A stretch of DNA of 64,000 bases from Bacteroidota bacterium (GTDB taxonomy: Bacteria; Bacteroidota; Bacteroidia; Chitinophagales; JADIYW01), in assembly GCA_016705125.1 (NCBI GenBank), contig JADIYW010000008.1, positions 1 through 64,000 on the forward strand, written 5' to 3'. Positions 18,708-28,143 of the stretch are shown here, piece by piece (the stretch's first letter is position 1; each line of letters begins with the position of its first letter). A model generated the notes under the pieces. That model saw only the letters and a program-made list of their open reading frames with translations. It was not told the origin of the DNA and ran no database searches. Made by a program: the position numbers and the translations under genes.

Positions 18708-19883
18708 ATGTTTTTCAGTTTATGTAAAATTTATTTTATATTTTTGCAAAAAAAAGCTTATAATTTGACCACTTTTTCTGCCGTATTAATTCATCCAGAT
18801 ATAACTGGAGGTCGTTGTGCCGGCACTATTTATATCGATCAATTTAACGTTTGTTTCAATGCTGAAGAAATAAAATATGTTATACCACTACAATTTCTTC
18901 ATATCAGTGCAGGTGGATCTGGCAACCGTTTAATTTTCTTTTCGGATAAAAACCAAAATGCCATTTCCATTTATACAAGTGATAATTCTATTTTAAAAAG
19001 TGAAGCACTTGTCAATAATTCATTATTCAATGAATATATAAAATCAACAAAAAAAACGTTAAATAAGTCACTTGTTGGAACACTAATCTTTTTGGCAATT
19101 ATTGTTTTGTTTTTTGGTGGATTGTATTTTTTTAAAGACAAAATGGTTTCTAGTTTGGCAAACCAAGTACCTATTGAATGGGAAAAGAAGGCAGGAGATA
19201 AGCTTTTTACAACCATGTCTTTACAATATAAATTTATCCAAAATGATTCTTTGAAAAAAGTATTCCTTAAAATATCTGACCCATTATTCAAACAAGTGGA
19301 AAAAGATGGTTACAAAATAGATTTGTATTTCGTCAAAGACCCAACCATTAATGCATTTGCTTTACCTGGAGGGAAGGTAATTATCCAAACTGGTTTGATA
19401 GAAAATGCTAAGTCATGGGAAGAAGTTATGGGCGTTTTGGGTCATGAGTTAGCACATGTAACTAAAAGACACCACATTAGAAGTATGATAAATTCTATTG
19501 GTCTATTTGCAATTTTATCTGCATTTATGGGCGACATAAGCTCGCTTGCTGGCACTTTTGCTAATCTAGGTGGGAATTTGGCGTCCTTATCAAATAGTCG
19601 TTCTTTCGAGAATGAAGCCGATGAAGAAGGATGGATGATGCTACAAAATGCAAAAATAAATCCAAAAGGGATGATATCTTTTTTTGAGACTTTAAAAGCA
19701 GACCATACAACGAAAATGGATACTTTAATCAATAAAACAATTGACTTATCTTTCTTATCAACACACCCGAATACGCAACAAAGAATAGATAATCTTAAAA
19801 TAAAGATGAAAAACGACCAAAATAAATATATCGTATTACCAGTTAATTACAACGAATTTAAAGACGCATTTTCAAATTTATAA
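18708..19883 (+). CDS. M48 family zinc metalloprotease with N-terminal PH-like domain
   Basis: Membrane-bound zinc protease. The C-terminal part has the HELAHVTKRH zinc-binding motif (first His at about residue 246 of the frame) and the third ligand in FENEADEEGW. A hydrophobic helix (about residues 120-142) separates it from an N-terminal beta-rich domain (GTIYIDQFNVCFNAEEIKYVIPL). The M48 clan includes HtpX and BepA-type envelope quality-control proteases. Start is uncertain: the ATG at 18708 gives an odd hydrophobic lead, while a -7-like box (TATTTTTG, 18739-18746) lies inside it, so the TTG at 18765 is a good alternative. It is 11 bases ahead of the first AIM24 gene, so the protease and AIM24 genes probably share a transcript. 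Confidence 0.87.
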   Translation: MFFSLCKIYFIFLQKKAYNLTTFSAVLIHPDITGGRCAGTIYIDQFNVCFNAEEIKYVIPLQFLHISAGGSGNRLIFFSDKNQNAISIYTSDNSILKSEALVNNSLFNEYIKSTKKTLNKSLVGTLIFLAIIVLFFGGLYFFKDKMVSSLANQVPIEWEKKAGDKLFTTMSLQYKFIQNDSLKKVFLKISDPLFKQVEKDGYKIDLYFVKDPTINAFALPGGKVIIQTGLIENAKSWEEVMGVLGHELAHVTKRHHIRSMINSIGLFAILSAFMGDISSLAGTFANLGGNLASLSNSRSFENEADEEGWMMLQNAKINPKGMISFFETLKADHTTKMDTLINKTIDLSFLSTHPNTQQRIDNLKIKMKNDQNKYIVLPVNYNEFKDAFSNL

Positions 19884-19894
19884 ATAAAAAACGA

Positions 19895-20553
19895 ATGGAG
19901 ATAAGAATTGAAGGAAAGCCTGTTTTTGCACATATTATTGCCAATATTGAGCCAGGTGAAACGATAGTTGCAGAATCTGATGCTATGGCAAGTATGTCGG
20001 CCGAATTGGACATGAAAGCGAGTTGGAATGGTGGTTTTTTTGCTGCTATTCTTAAAAAAATATTTGGGGGCGAAAGTTTGTTTATAAATTATTTTAAAAA
20101 TAATACAAATAAAAACCTCAGCTTACACCTTACACAAGCCACTCCTGGTGATATTGTGGTAAAAGAATTAAATGGAAATTCCTATTGCCTTCAAAAAATG
20201 CGTATATCGCATCAGATTTGGGAGTTAAATTAGGGGTAAAATGGGCAGGATTTGGTTCGCTAATTGGGGGAGAAGGATTATTTAAATTAGTCGTTTCTGG
20301 TAATGGAAAAGTGTTTTTTGGTGCTTATGGAGGTATCTTAGAAAAAGAAATAAATGGTGAATTCATAGTTGATTCAGGACATTTGGTTGCTTACGAACCC
20401 ACGATGAAATTAAAACCGCAGCTAGCAGGTGGCATTTTCTCTAGTTTTTTTGGCGGAGAAGGTTTTGTAACACGAGTAGAAGGGAAAGGTAAAATTTATA
20501 TTCAAACCAGAAACCTTTCGGGCTTGGCAACTTGGGTAAATCGTCATATTTAA
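19895..20553 (+). pseudogene. AIM24 family protein, copy 1, one frameshift
   Basis: First of three tandem genes of the AIM24/TIGR00266 family, a beta-rich fold of uncertain function in bacteria (the yeast namesake is mitochondrial). Motifs are EPGETIVAESDAMASMS, GGESLFINYF, an internal WAGFGSLIGGEGLFKL and the repeated GGEGFVTRVEGKGKIYIQT. A run of A's near 20197 has lost one base; the two frames (19895-20233 and 20185-20553) fuse to about 219 residues reading LQKNAYIAS. It follows the M48 gene by 11 bases. The lesion is a homopolymer miscount, so the gene may be intact in the organism. Confidence 0.85.
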
Positions 20554-20574
20554 TAAAAAAACCAATTAATAAAA

Positions 20575-21285
20575 ATGGAATCAAATATAATAGATAACCA
20601 AAAACTGAATGTGAATATTCAGTTGAGACCAGGGTCGGCAGCGGCTGAAATAAAATTAAATCCTGGTCAAGAATTTACGGCTGAAGCAGGAGCAATGATT
20701 GCAATGAGTCAGGGTATTCAAATGTCTACCACCACTTACAAAAAAGAATTCTGGTGGAATTATGAAAGGTATAAAAAGATTGCTTTCAGGCGAAAGTTTT
20801 TCCTAAATCACTACAAAGCTGGCCAACAAGGTGGAACGGTAATTTTAGGAGCCACCCATGCAGGCGATATGTTTGTAAAAGAACTGAATGGCGAAAACCT
20901 AATTGTACAGGGTGGTTCATACGTTGCAAGTTCACCAGATATTGAAATCAATACTAATTGGCAAGGATTTAAATCACTTATTTCTAAGGAAGGCTTATTT
21001 TGGCTAGGCATCAAAGGAAAAGGCACTGTAATTGTTAATTCTTTCGGAGCTATTTACCCAGTTGTAGTCAGTGGAGAATATATTGTTGATACGGGCCACA
21101 TTGTAGCTTTTGAAGAGAGTTTAAATTTTAACTTAACCAAAGCAGGGAAGAGTTGGATAAGCTCAATTTTAGGGGGAGAAGGATTGGTATGTAAATTCAA
21201 AGGTCAAGGTACCGTTTGGGTTCAATCGCATAATACCACTTCATTTGGAAATATTTTAGGATCACGATTAAAACCACGCCGATAA
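20575..21285 (+). CDS. AIM24 family protein, copy 2, with a locally frameshifted patch
   Basis: Second AIM24 gene, 236 residues, open throughout. Residues about 57-75 read EFWWNYERYKKIAFRRKF, unlike its relatives, but the +1 frame over the same bases reads NSGGIMKGIKRLLSGESF, which matches the corresponding segment of copies 1 and 3. One extra base in or near the A run at 20740-20745 and one lost base in the T run at 20797-20801 therefore cancel each other. The rest is normal (PGQEFTAEAGAMIAMS, GGSYVASSPDIEI, GGEGLVCKFKGQGTVWVQS). Its stop overlaps the ATG of copy 3 by one base, so they are coupled. Confidence 0.88.
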   Translation: MESNIIDNQKLNVNIQLRPGSAAAEIKLNPGQEFTAEAGAMIAMSQGIQMSTTTYKKEFWWNYERYKKIAFRRKFFLNHYKAGQQGGTVILGATHAGDMFVKELNGENLIVQGGSYVASSPDIEINTNWQGFKSLISKEGLFWLGIKGKGTVIVNSFGAIYPVVVSGEYIVDTGHIVAFEESLNFNLTKAGKSWISSILGGEGLVCKFKGQGTVWVQSHNTTSFGNILGSRLKPRR

Positions 21286-21916
21286 TGGAAACAACAAATT
21301 TTAAAGGATTTAATTTCAAAATGGAATGTCAACCCGACTATGGTTTCGTAACTATCGATATTCCATCGGGTAAAAAACTAAAGGTAGAGGCCGCAGCAAT
21401 GGCTACAATGGATACAAACATTGAGATGAAAACCAAAATGAAAGGTGGGTTGTCGCGATTATTATCAGGCGAGTCAATGTTTATAAATGATTTTAAGGCA
21501 AATAATGGAGACGGCCAAATACAAATTGCACCTGCTTGCCCTGGCGATGTAAAGCATGTTTATTTATCAAACGAAACCATTTATCTTCAAAATACTGCTT
21601 TTTTGGCCTCCTCGGAAACTATAAATGTAGAAACCAAATGGCAAGGATTTACAAAAGGATTTTTTCGGGAGAAAATTTTTTCCTGATTAAATGCTCTGGT
21701 GAAGGAGATTTTTGGTTTAACTCTTATGGCGGCATTATTCAAATAGATGTAGAAGATGGTTATGTAGTAGATACAGGTCATATTGTAGCATTTACAGAAG
21801 GTTTGGAGTATCAAATATCAACAGTTGGTGGTTATAAATCACTTTTTTTTTCAGGAGAAGGATTGGTTTGTAAATTTAGCGGAAAAGGAAAAATATGGAT
21901 TCAAACACGAAAATAG
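21285..21916 (+). pseudogene. AIM24 family protein, copy 3, one frameshift
   Basis: Third AIM24 gene. The first frame (21285-21686) has SGKKLKVEAAAMATMD and LSGESMFINDFKANNG; a T run near 21661-21666 has lost one base, after which the second frame continues SGENFFLIKCSGEGDFWFNS and ends GLVCKFSGKGKIWIQTRK at 21916. Rebuilt length is about 210 residues. ATG overlaps the stop of copy 2. Three paralogues in a row suggest a hetero-oligomeric assembly or substrate variants, which is inference. Confidence 0.85.
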
Positions 21917-22014
21917 TTCCATTTTTAACTTGGGTATTTCCATTCAGACCGAAGCACCTAAAAAAAATCAAATGATAAAAAATGAGTAATTGTAAATTTA
22001 TCAAAAAATATCCT

Positions 22015-22473
22015 CATGACATTGGGTGAAATAAGAAACAAATTAAACAAAGGTCTTAAAGGCTATTTGTTTTTTGGCTATTTTTTTCCATCGGTAGTCT
22101 TTTTTTGCTTATCATTTCTTTTTTTACGAAGTCATTAATTTTTTCGTTAATTCCCTTATTAATTGTATTTGTATTAGGATTTATTATGTTGAAAAAAGCA
22201 AGAGAAACAATTAAAAAAAGGAAAATATGTTTTGAAAAAGGGCAATTAATTCAAGGGTTTGTCGTTGGGAAAGGTAGGAAATTTAACCCATTTTCGAGTA
22301 CTCAATTTTTTACAATTAAAATTAAATACCAAGGAAAAATAATCGAAATTGTATGTAGTTCAAGGAAAATTTGGGATTTAATACCCATTAATGATACTAT
22401 TCTGGGCTTAAATTATGAAACCGATTTTATTTTTGGCCCCGAATTCGATTGCCAATTTTTGGATGCCAAATAG
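22015..22473 (+). pseudogene. small membrane protein, DUF3592-like, copy 1, one frameshift
   Basis: Start proposed at the ATG at 22015 (MTLGEIRNKLNKGLKG). The frame breaks in the T run at 22100-22106 and the other frame (open from about 22105) continues to 22473, about 152 residues in all. It has two hydrophobic helices followed by a soluble domain with GQLIQGFVVGKGRKFNPF and ends DFIFGPEFDCQF. The next gene is a clear paralogue with the same layout, which also supports joining the two frames. The pattern recalls DUF3592, membrane proteins of unknown function. It closes the AAA/PspA/AIM24 series. Confidence 0.6.
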
Positions 22474-22499
22474 ATTTTTTAAAAATAAGGATAAACGAT

Positions 22500-23003
22500 A
22501 TGTTTAGATGGGTTTATATTGAGGAAAGTTTGCCTCGAGATTATAGGTTGATTATGGCAAATACAAATGAAGGACTTCAAGGATTAAATTTTTGGGGCTA
22601 TGTTTTAATATTTTTATCCATCTTGATTTTACTATTATTTCTCAAAAAACGAAAAATCTTCCTCGTCGTTTTTGCAATATTGACTTTCCTTTATGGTGGC
22701 TTATTGTTAAATAGAGGAAATAAGGTGTTAGAAAAAAGAAGAAATTGCTTAAATAATGGAATAATGGTTAAGGGAATTGTAACAAGTCAGGGAAAATCAT
22801 TTAATCCTTATGCATTAAGAAATTATTATACTATCGATTTAAAAGTGGATAACCAAACGCTTACCATAAGACACAAATCCGAAAAGTTATGGAATTCTTG
22901 TCCAGTAAAAATAGAAGTAATCGGATTTAAGATGAAAAAAGATTATTTTTTTGGACCTGAATTAGGATGTATATTCAAATTAAACAAACATAAAGATAAA
23001 TAA
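22500..23003 (+). CDS. small membrane protein, DUF3592-like, copy 2
   Basis: Paralogue of the preceding gene: NTNEGLQGLNFWGYV aligns with its N-terminus, and GIMVKGIVTSQGKSFNPYA and DYFFGPELGCIFK with its C-terminal domain. Two hydrophobic helices occur within about the first 80 residues. Start is uncertain: 22500 (MFRWVY, 167 residues) is taken here, the ATG at 22554 fits the paralogue nearly as well, and the frame is open back to 22449. Function unknown. Confidence 0.7.
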   Translation: MFRWVYIEESLPRDYRLIMANTNEGLQGLNFWGYVLIFLSILILLLFLKKRKIFLVVFAILTFLYGGLLLNRGNKVLEKRRNCLNNGIMVKGIVTSQGKSFNPYALRNYYTIDLKVDNQTLTIRHKSEKLWNSCPVKIEVIGFKMKKDYFFGPELGCIFKLNKHKDK

Positions 23004-23169
23004 ACAAAGAAATTTAAATTTTTATTGCTGTCGCTATAATTTCATCCCATTTTTTTGATTTCCTAAATGTCCATTTTTTGGATAAATAATCTAAAATGTG
23101 GATACTTTTTATGGCGATTTCTGTATTATTTTTCGTACTTTTGACCCTTACGTAAATCGTTAATTTATA

Positions 23170-25788
23170 ATGGAATTAGAAGAAGAAAGGAGAGGCAATA
23201 TTATCCCGATCAATATAGAGGATGAAATGAAAACGGCCTATATTGACTACTCTATGTCAGTTATTGTTTCAAGAGCATTACCCGATGTAAGAGATGGTAT
23301 GAAACCAGTACATAGGAGGGTTTTGTTTGGCATGCGCGAATTGGGACTTTTAAGTAATCGGACTTATAAGAAATCGGCAAGAATTGTGGGAGAGGTTTTA
23401 GGAAAATACCACCCTCATGGTGATACTTCCGTTTATGATACCATGGTGCGTATGGCCCAAGATTGGACATTGAGGTATCCACTTGTAGACGGACAAGGAA
23501 ATTATGGCTCCATCGATGGTGACCCACCGGCTGCTATGCGGTATACAGAAGCTCGATTTAAAAGAATAGCTGAAGACATTTTAGAGGATTTGGATAAAAA
23601 TACAGTTGATTTTCAACTTAATTTTGATGATACACTAGAGGAACCCACTGTATTACCTACCAAGATTCCTCAATTATTAGTAAATGGTGCCACTGGTATT
23701 GCTGTAGGTATGGCTACCAATATGTTGCCACATAATTTATCGGAGGTAATTGATGGAATTGTAGCCTATATTGATAATAAGGATATAACTATTGATGAGT
23801 TAATAGAGCATGTAAAAGCACCTGATTTTCCTACAGGAGGCATTATTTATGGTACAACTGGCGTAAGAGAAGCCTTTCATACTGGACGTGGGAAAGTGAA
23901 ATTACGTGCCAAAACTATGATTGAAGAAGGCGATAATGGCAGAATGCAGATTGTGGTTACCGAGGTGCCTTATCAGGTGAATAAGGCAAACATGATTAAA
24001 AAAACAGCCGACCTAGTAAATGATAAAAAAATAGATGGCATTTCTGAAATTAGAGATGAGTCGGACAGAAACGGATATAGAGTAGTATATGAATTAAGGA
24101 GAGACGCAAATCCAAGTGTGGTATTAAACAATCTTTTTATACATACAGAACTTCAAACCTCTTATGGAATCAACAATATTGCCCTTGTAAAAGGTCGCCC
24201 AGTAGTGTTGAATCTAAAGGATATGATTAGACATTTTGTTGAGTTTAGACATGAAGTAGTTACTCGAAGAACCCAGTTTGAATTAGAGCAAGCAGAAAAA
24301 AGAGCACATATTTTAGAAGGATTATTAATTGCTTTAGATCATTTAGACCAAGTAATCGCCTTAATTAGAGCTTCAAAAGATCCTGAAATTGCAAAAACAG
24401 GCTTAATGTCAACGTTTAATTTGTCCGAAATTCAAGCAAAGGCCATCTTGGAAATGCGTTTGCAAAGACTTACAGGTCTAGAGCGAGACAAAATAAAAGA
24501 AGAATATCGTCAGTTGATGGAATTAATTGCCAAATTAAAGGAAATTCTTGGTGATGAATCACTTAGAATGACCATTATCAAAGATGAAATGGTTGAAGTG
24601 AAGCGCAAATTTGGCGATCCACGTCGAACCGAAATCATTTTACATGGTGATGATATAAATATTGAAGATATTATTTCTGACGATGAAATGGTAATTACGA
24701 TTAGCCATTTAGGTTATATCAAACGTACCTCGCTTGAAGAATATAAAGTTCAAAATAGAGGAGGCAAAGGTTCAATGGGTGGCAAAACAAGAGATGCCGA
24801 TTTTATCGAACACCTATTTATTGCAACAGCACATAATTTCATTCTTTTATTCACCGAAAAGGGTAGATGTTTTTGGTTAAGGGTTTATGAAATACCTGAA
24901 GGAGCTAAGACATCCAAGGGACGGCCTATTCAAAATGTAATAAGCATTCCTGCTGATGATAAAATAAAGGCATTTATATGCATTAAGAAATTAAAAGACC
25001 AAGAATTCTTGGATACCCATTTCATAATGATGGCTACCAAGAAGGGTGTGGTGAAAAAAACATCTGTTGCAGAATATTCTCGACCAAGAACAAACGGAAT
25101 TAATGCAATTACCATTAGAGAAGGTGATGAATTATTAACAGCAGAATTAACCAATGGAAACTGTGAAATTTTATTGGGAAGCAAAGCAGGTAAAGCAGTA
25201 CGATTCCATGAAAAAAATGCCAGGGCTATCGGTAGAACTGGTTCGGGTGTAAAAGGAATGACCTTGGCAGGAAAAGACGATGAAGTGGTTGGCATGATTT
25301 GTGTAGATAGCACAATGACAATAGGTCAACAAGTTCTTGTTGTTTCTGAAAACGGCTTCGGTAAACGTACTTGGTTAGATGAGCCAGAAACAGGAGAGGC
25401 GGTTTACAGAAAAACATCACGAGGAGGAAAGGGCGTTAAGACACTGAATGTTACAGAAAAAACAGGCAATTTAATTGCAATAATGAGTGTGGATGACAAT
25501 GACGATATGATGATTATTAATCGATCTGGATTAACCATTAGAATCGACTTAAGTGGAGTAGGAGTAAAAGGAAGAGCAACGCAAGGCGTTAGTTTAATTA
25601 AACTCAAAGGAGGTGATGCGATTGCAGCAGTTACAACAGTAGAAAGAGATGAGGAAGAAGAGGCATTGCCAATTGATGGTGAAGAATTACCAGAAATAGA
25701 TGCTGCTTTATTAGAGGAAAACGAAGAAGAAACAGATATTAATGATGGGGAAGATGAAGATGGAGAGGAGGAAAATATTGCTGATTAA
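23170..25788 (+). CDS. gyrA: DNA gyrase subunit A
   Basis: Breakage-reunion subunit of gyrase, which introduces negative supercoils with GyrB. The 872 residues include the catalytic tyrosine in AAMRYTEARF (Y125), the quinolone region HPHGDTSVYD (threonine at the position of E. coli Ser83), and the six-bladed C-terminal wheel with a GyrA-box-like stretch RGGKGSMGGKTRDAD. The C-terminus ends in a very acidic tail, a common GyrA feature. It could only be ParC by neighbour-less guess, but the GyrA box favours gyrase. A TACTTTTG box at 23136-23143 may be its -7 element. Confidence 0.95.
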   Translation: MELEEERRGNIIPINIEDEMKTAYIDYSMSVIVSRALPDVRDGMKPVHRRVLFGMRELGLLSNRTYKKSARIVGEVLGKYHPHGDTSVYDTMVRMAQDWTLRYPLVDGQGNYGSIDGDPPAAMRYTEARFKRIAEDILEDLDKNTVDFQLNFDDTLEEPTVLPTKIPQLLVNGATGIAVGMATNMLPHNLSEVIDGIVAYIDNKDITIDELIEHVKAPDFPTGGIIYGTTGVREAFHTGRGKVKLRAKTMIEEGDNGRMQIVVTEVPYQVNKANMIKKTADLVNDKKIDGISEIRDESDRNGYRVVYELRRDANPSVVLNNLFIHTELQTSYGINNIALVKGRPVVLNLKDMIRHFVEFRHEVVTRRTQFELEQAEKRAHILEGLLIALDHLDQVIALIRASKDPEIAKTGLMSTFNLSEIQAKAILEMRLQRLTGLERDKIKEEYRQLMELIAKLKEILGDESLRMTIIKDEMVEVKRKFGDPRRTEIILHGDDINIEDIISDDEMVITISHLGYIKRTSLEEYKVQNRGGKGSMGGKTRDADFIEHLFIATAHNFILLFTEKGRCFWLRVYEIPEGAKTSKGRPIQNVISIPADDKIKAFICIKKLKDQEFLDTHFIMMATKKGVVKKTSVAEYSRPRTNGINAITIREGDELLTAELTNGNCEILLGSKAGKAVRFHEKNARAIGRTGSGVKGMTLAGKDDEVVGMICVDSTMTIGQQVLVVSENGFGKRTWLDEPETGEAVYRKTSRGGKGVKTLNVTEKTGNLIAIMSVDDNDDMMIINRSGLTIRIDLSGVGVKGRATQGVSLIKLKGGDAIAAVTTVERDEEEEALPIDGEELPEIDAALLEENEEETDINDGEDEDGEEENIAD

Positions 25789-25821
25789 TTTATTTAACTA
25801 AAAAGATATAAAAGATTAAAA

Positions 25822-27024
25822 ATGAGAAAGTTATTGTTTTTTATTTTAAGTATTGTTTCAATTAATTTATTTGCACAGAAAGCAAAAGTAAATTCTGCTA
25901 AGTATGCGCTTGAAACAGGCGATGTAAAGGGAGCAAAAAAGCTAATTGACGAAGCAATTGCAAATCCAGAAGGAGCGTTGATGGCGAAAGCATGGATGAC
26001 TAAAGGTGATGTATATACTGCTATTTATACAACTCAAGTTTTGTTTACTACTTTCCCTACAGCTTTATTTGATGCTGAGGAAGCCTACAAAAAGGGACAT
26101 GATTTAGAGGAAAAGAAAAAGGATGAATACAGTCCAAAACTAACCGACTTGTCTGGTTTTTTACGAACAGAAGGCGCTAATCTTTTTGACAAAAAAATGC
26201 ATGATGAGGCATTTAAATATCTTGCAGAAAGCAGTAATTTAAATAAATGGATGATGGAAAAGGGCTTGGCTAAGGATTTTGATACAATTGTTGCAATTTA
26301 TGCTGGTCATGCTGCTTATTATGCCAAAAAACCAAATTTAGCTATTCCTTTTTATGAAGAAGTTATTTATAAATACAATACTGATGATGAAAGTCCTTAT
26401 TCTATTTTAATAGATTTATATAACGACATGGGTGCAAAAGACAAATCATTTGAGTTGACCCAAAAAGCAAGAACAAAATTTCCAAACAATAAGGAATTTG
26501 CAATTGCAGAGATAAACCATTATTTAGAAACTGGCGAAACAGATAATGTAATTAGTAAAATTAAAAGCAGTATAGAGCTAGACCCAAATAATCATACTTT
26601 TTATTTCGTTTTAGGTTCAGCATATGACAATATAAAAAAGAGTTTGGATGAAAAGATTAAAAGTGAAACAGATGTTTCCAAAGCTACAGATTTAAAAAAG
26701 GCAAGTGAAAACAATTATACACTTGCAAAAGAAGCATATAAGAAAGCGATAAGCATAAAACCTGATTATAATGACGCTTATTTTAATATGGGCGCAATGG
26801 TTTATAATGAAGCCATCATTTTGAATAAAAAAATGAATGACGAAAAAAACATGAAGCTTTACAATGCAATGATCCCACAACGAGATGCACTTTACCAAGA
26901 GGCATTACCTTATTTAGAGAAATCTTACGAATTAAACCCCAACGACAGAGCCACCATACAAGCACTCAAAGAAATGTATGCAAGAATGGGCATGGATGAA
27001 AAATATGAAAAAATGCCAAAGTAG
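25822..27024 (+). CDS. secreted tetratricopeptide-repeat protein
   Basis: 400 residues with a signal peptide (MRKLLFFILSIVSINLFAQ, cut after about residue 19) and several TPR-like helix pairs; the best is the EAYKKAISIKPDYNDAYFNMG repeat in the C-terminal half. Periplasmic protein-interaction scaffold by type; partner unknown. It follows gyrA by 33 bases and ends at a strong terminator. This gyrA-TPR neighbourhood is often seen in Bacteroidota, though no functional link is known to me. Confidence 0.8.
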   Translation: MRKLLFFILSIVSINLFAQKAKVNSAKYALETGDVKGAKKLIDEAIANPEGALMAKAWMTKGDVYTAIYTTQVLFTTFPTALFDAEEAYKKGHDLEEKKKDEYSPKLTDLSGFLRTEGANLFDKKMHDEAFKYLAESSNLNKWMMEKGLAKDFDTIVAIYAGHAAYYAKKPNLAIPFYEEVIYKYNTDDESPYSILIDLYNDMGAKDKSFELTQKARTKFPNNKEFAIAEINHYLETGETDNVISKIKSSIELDPNNHTFYFVLGSAYDNIKKSLDEKIKSETDVSKATDLKKASENNYTLAKEAYKKAISIKPDYNDAYFNMGAMVYNEAIILNKKMNDEKNMKLYNAMIPQRDALYQEALPYLEKSYELNPNDRATIQALKEMYARMGMDEKYEKMPK

Positions 27025-27030
27025 CAATAG

Positions 27031-27063
27031 AAAAAGGCTCGACAAATGTCGAGCCTTTTTTTT
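27031..27063 (+). terminator. strong Rho-independent terminator
   Basis: A 13-bp perfect stem (27031-27043 with 27048-27060), core GGCTCGAC with its complement, a 4-base loop and a T run. It ends the gyrA-TPR transcript, 7 bases after the stop codon. Confidence 0.93.
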
Positions 27064-27271
27064 ATTCAATTTGGTTTCAATTTGGTTAAATATTTTATGG
27101 TAAACCAAATTCAGATTTTGAAATAAGTACATGCAAAATAAGTTAAACGATGCAAACTAAAAAAGTTAAAAACCACACAAATAGAATATAGGCTGAATTT
27201 CTCACAATTTCTATTTAACATAATATAAATTATAAGACAATAGTATTAGTTTAAATTTCTACTTAAAGTAA

Positions 27272-27299
27272 TTGTTTAATTCAATTTAAATTACCTTTG
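27272..27299 (+). promoter_or_regulatory. Bacteroidota-type promoter of the CvfB-like gene
   Basis: TTG at 27272-27274, a 17-base spacer and TACCTTTG at 27292-27299, matching the TTG...TAnnTTTG consensus. The -7 box ends 4 bases before the ATG, so transcription would start at or next to the start codon. Confidence 0.6.
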
Positions 27300-27303
27300 C
27301 AAA

Positions 27304-28143
27304 ATGGAAATTGGAAAATACAATAAGTTAATTGCAAACAGACAAACTGTAAATGGATTTTATTTGGTGGATGAAAAATTAGAATCCGTATTGCTACCAA
27401 ATGCATATATACCAATAGGTTTAAAAATTGATGATGAAATTGAAGTTTTCATTTATAATGATTCTGAAAATAGAATAATTGCAACCACGCTTAAGCCATT
27501 TGTTATAGCAGATCAATTCGCAGCATTAGATGTAAAGGAAGTTACAAATTTTGGTGCGTTTTTAGATTGGGGACTAGCCAAAGATTTACTTTTACCATAT
27601 CGAGAAATGGCACAGGATGTGGTGGCAGGTCAGAAAGTGTTGGTTTACGTTTACCTGGACAAGATAAGTAATCAATTAGTAGCAACGACAAAATTAAATA
27701 AGTATATACCTACCGAATTAAAACCAGATTTAAGCATCGGACAAGAAGTTGAACTAAAAATTTGGGATTTTACAAGTTTGGGTACTAAAGTAATTGTAAA
27801 TGGAATGTATAGCGGATTATTATATGCTCAGGAAATTTTTCAACCTTTAAGTGTGGGACAAACCGTAAAAGGATATGTGAGAAAAATTAGGGAAGACAAT
27901 AAAATAGATGTTGCATTACAACCAGCTGGAATTGATAATGCATCTAATAAAGCATTTGATTTGGTTGAATACCTTGAAAAAAATGGCAATTTCCTCTCAT
28001 TAACAGATTCAAGTTCGCCAGAAGAAATATCAAAATTATTGGGCATTAGCAAAAAAACATTTAAAAAAGCGATTGGCATGTTGTACCGAAGTCGACAGAT
28101 TAATATTGAGGAAAATGGGATTAGATTAATTTCAAAAAAATAG
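27304..28143 (+). CDS. cvfB: S1 RNA-binding domain protein, CvfB family
   Basis: 279 residues with tandem S1-like OB folds and a C-terminal winged-helix-like part. VTNFGAFLDWGLAKDLLLP is the signature of the second S1 domain; LSVGQTVKGYVRKIREDNKIDVALQPAG is the third. The C-terminus (SPEEISKLLGISKKTFKKAIG) fits the wHTH. CvfB proteins bind RNA and affect virulence-gene expression in Firmicutes; in Bacteroidota the role is unknown. Single gene with its own promoter just upstream. The 237 bases after it are very AT-rich without a recognisable feature. Confidence 0.85.
   Translation: MEIGKYNKLIANRQTVNGFYLVDEKLESVLLPNAYIPIGLKIDDEIEVFIYNDSENRIIATTLKPFVIADQFAALDVKEVTNFGAFLDWGLAKDLLLPYREMAQDVVAGQKVLVYVYLDKISNQLVATTKLNKYIPTELKPDLSIGQEVELKIWDFTSLGTKVIVNGMYSGLLYAQEIFQPLSVGQTVKGYVRKIREDNKIDVALQPAGIDNASNKAFDLVEYLEKNGNFLSLTDSSSPEEISKLLGISKKTFKKAIGMLYRSRQINIEENGIRLISKK

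Noticed and set aside
27077..27113. AATTTGGTT inverted repeat
   Set aside because: Low-complexity and shortly after a strong terminator; no sign of function.
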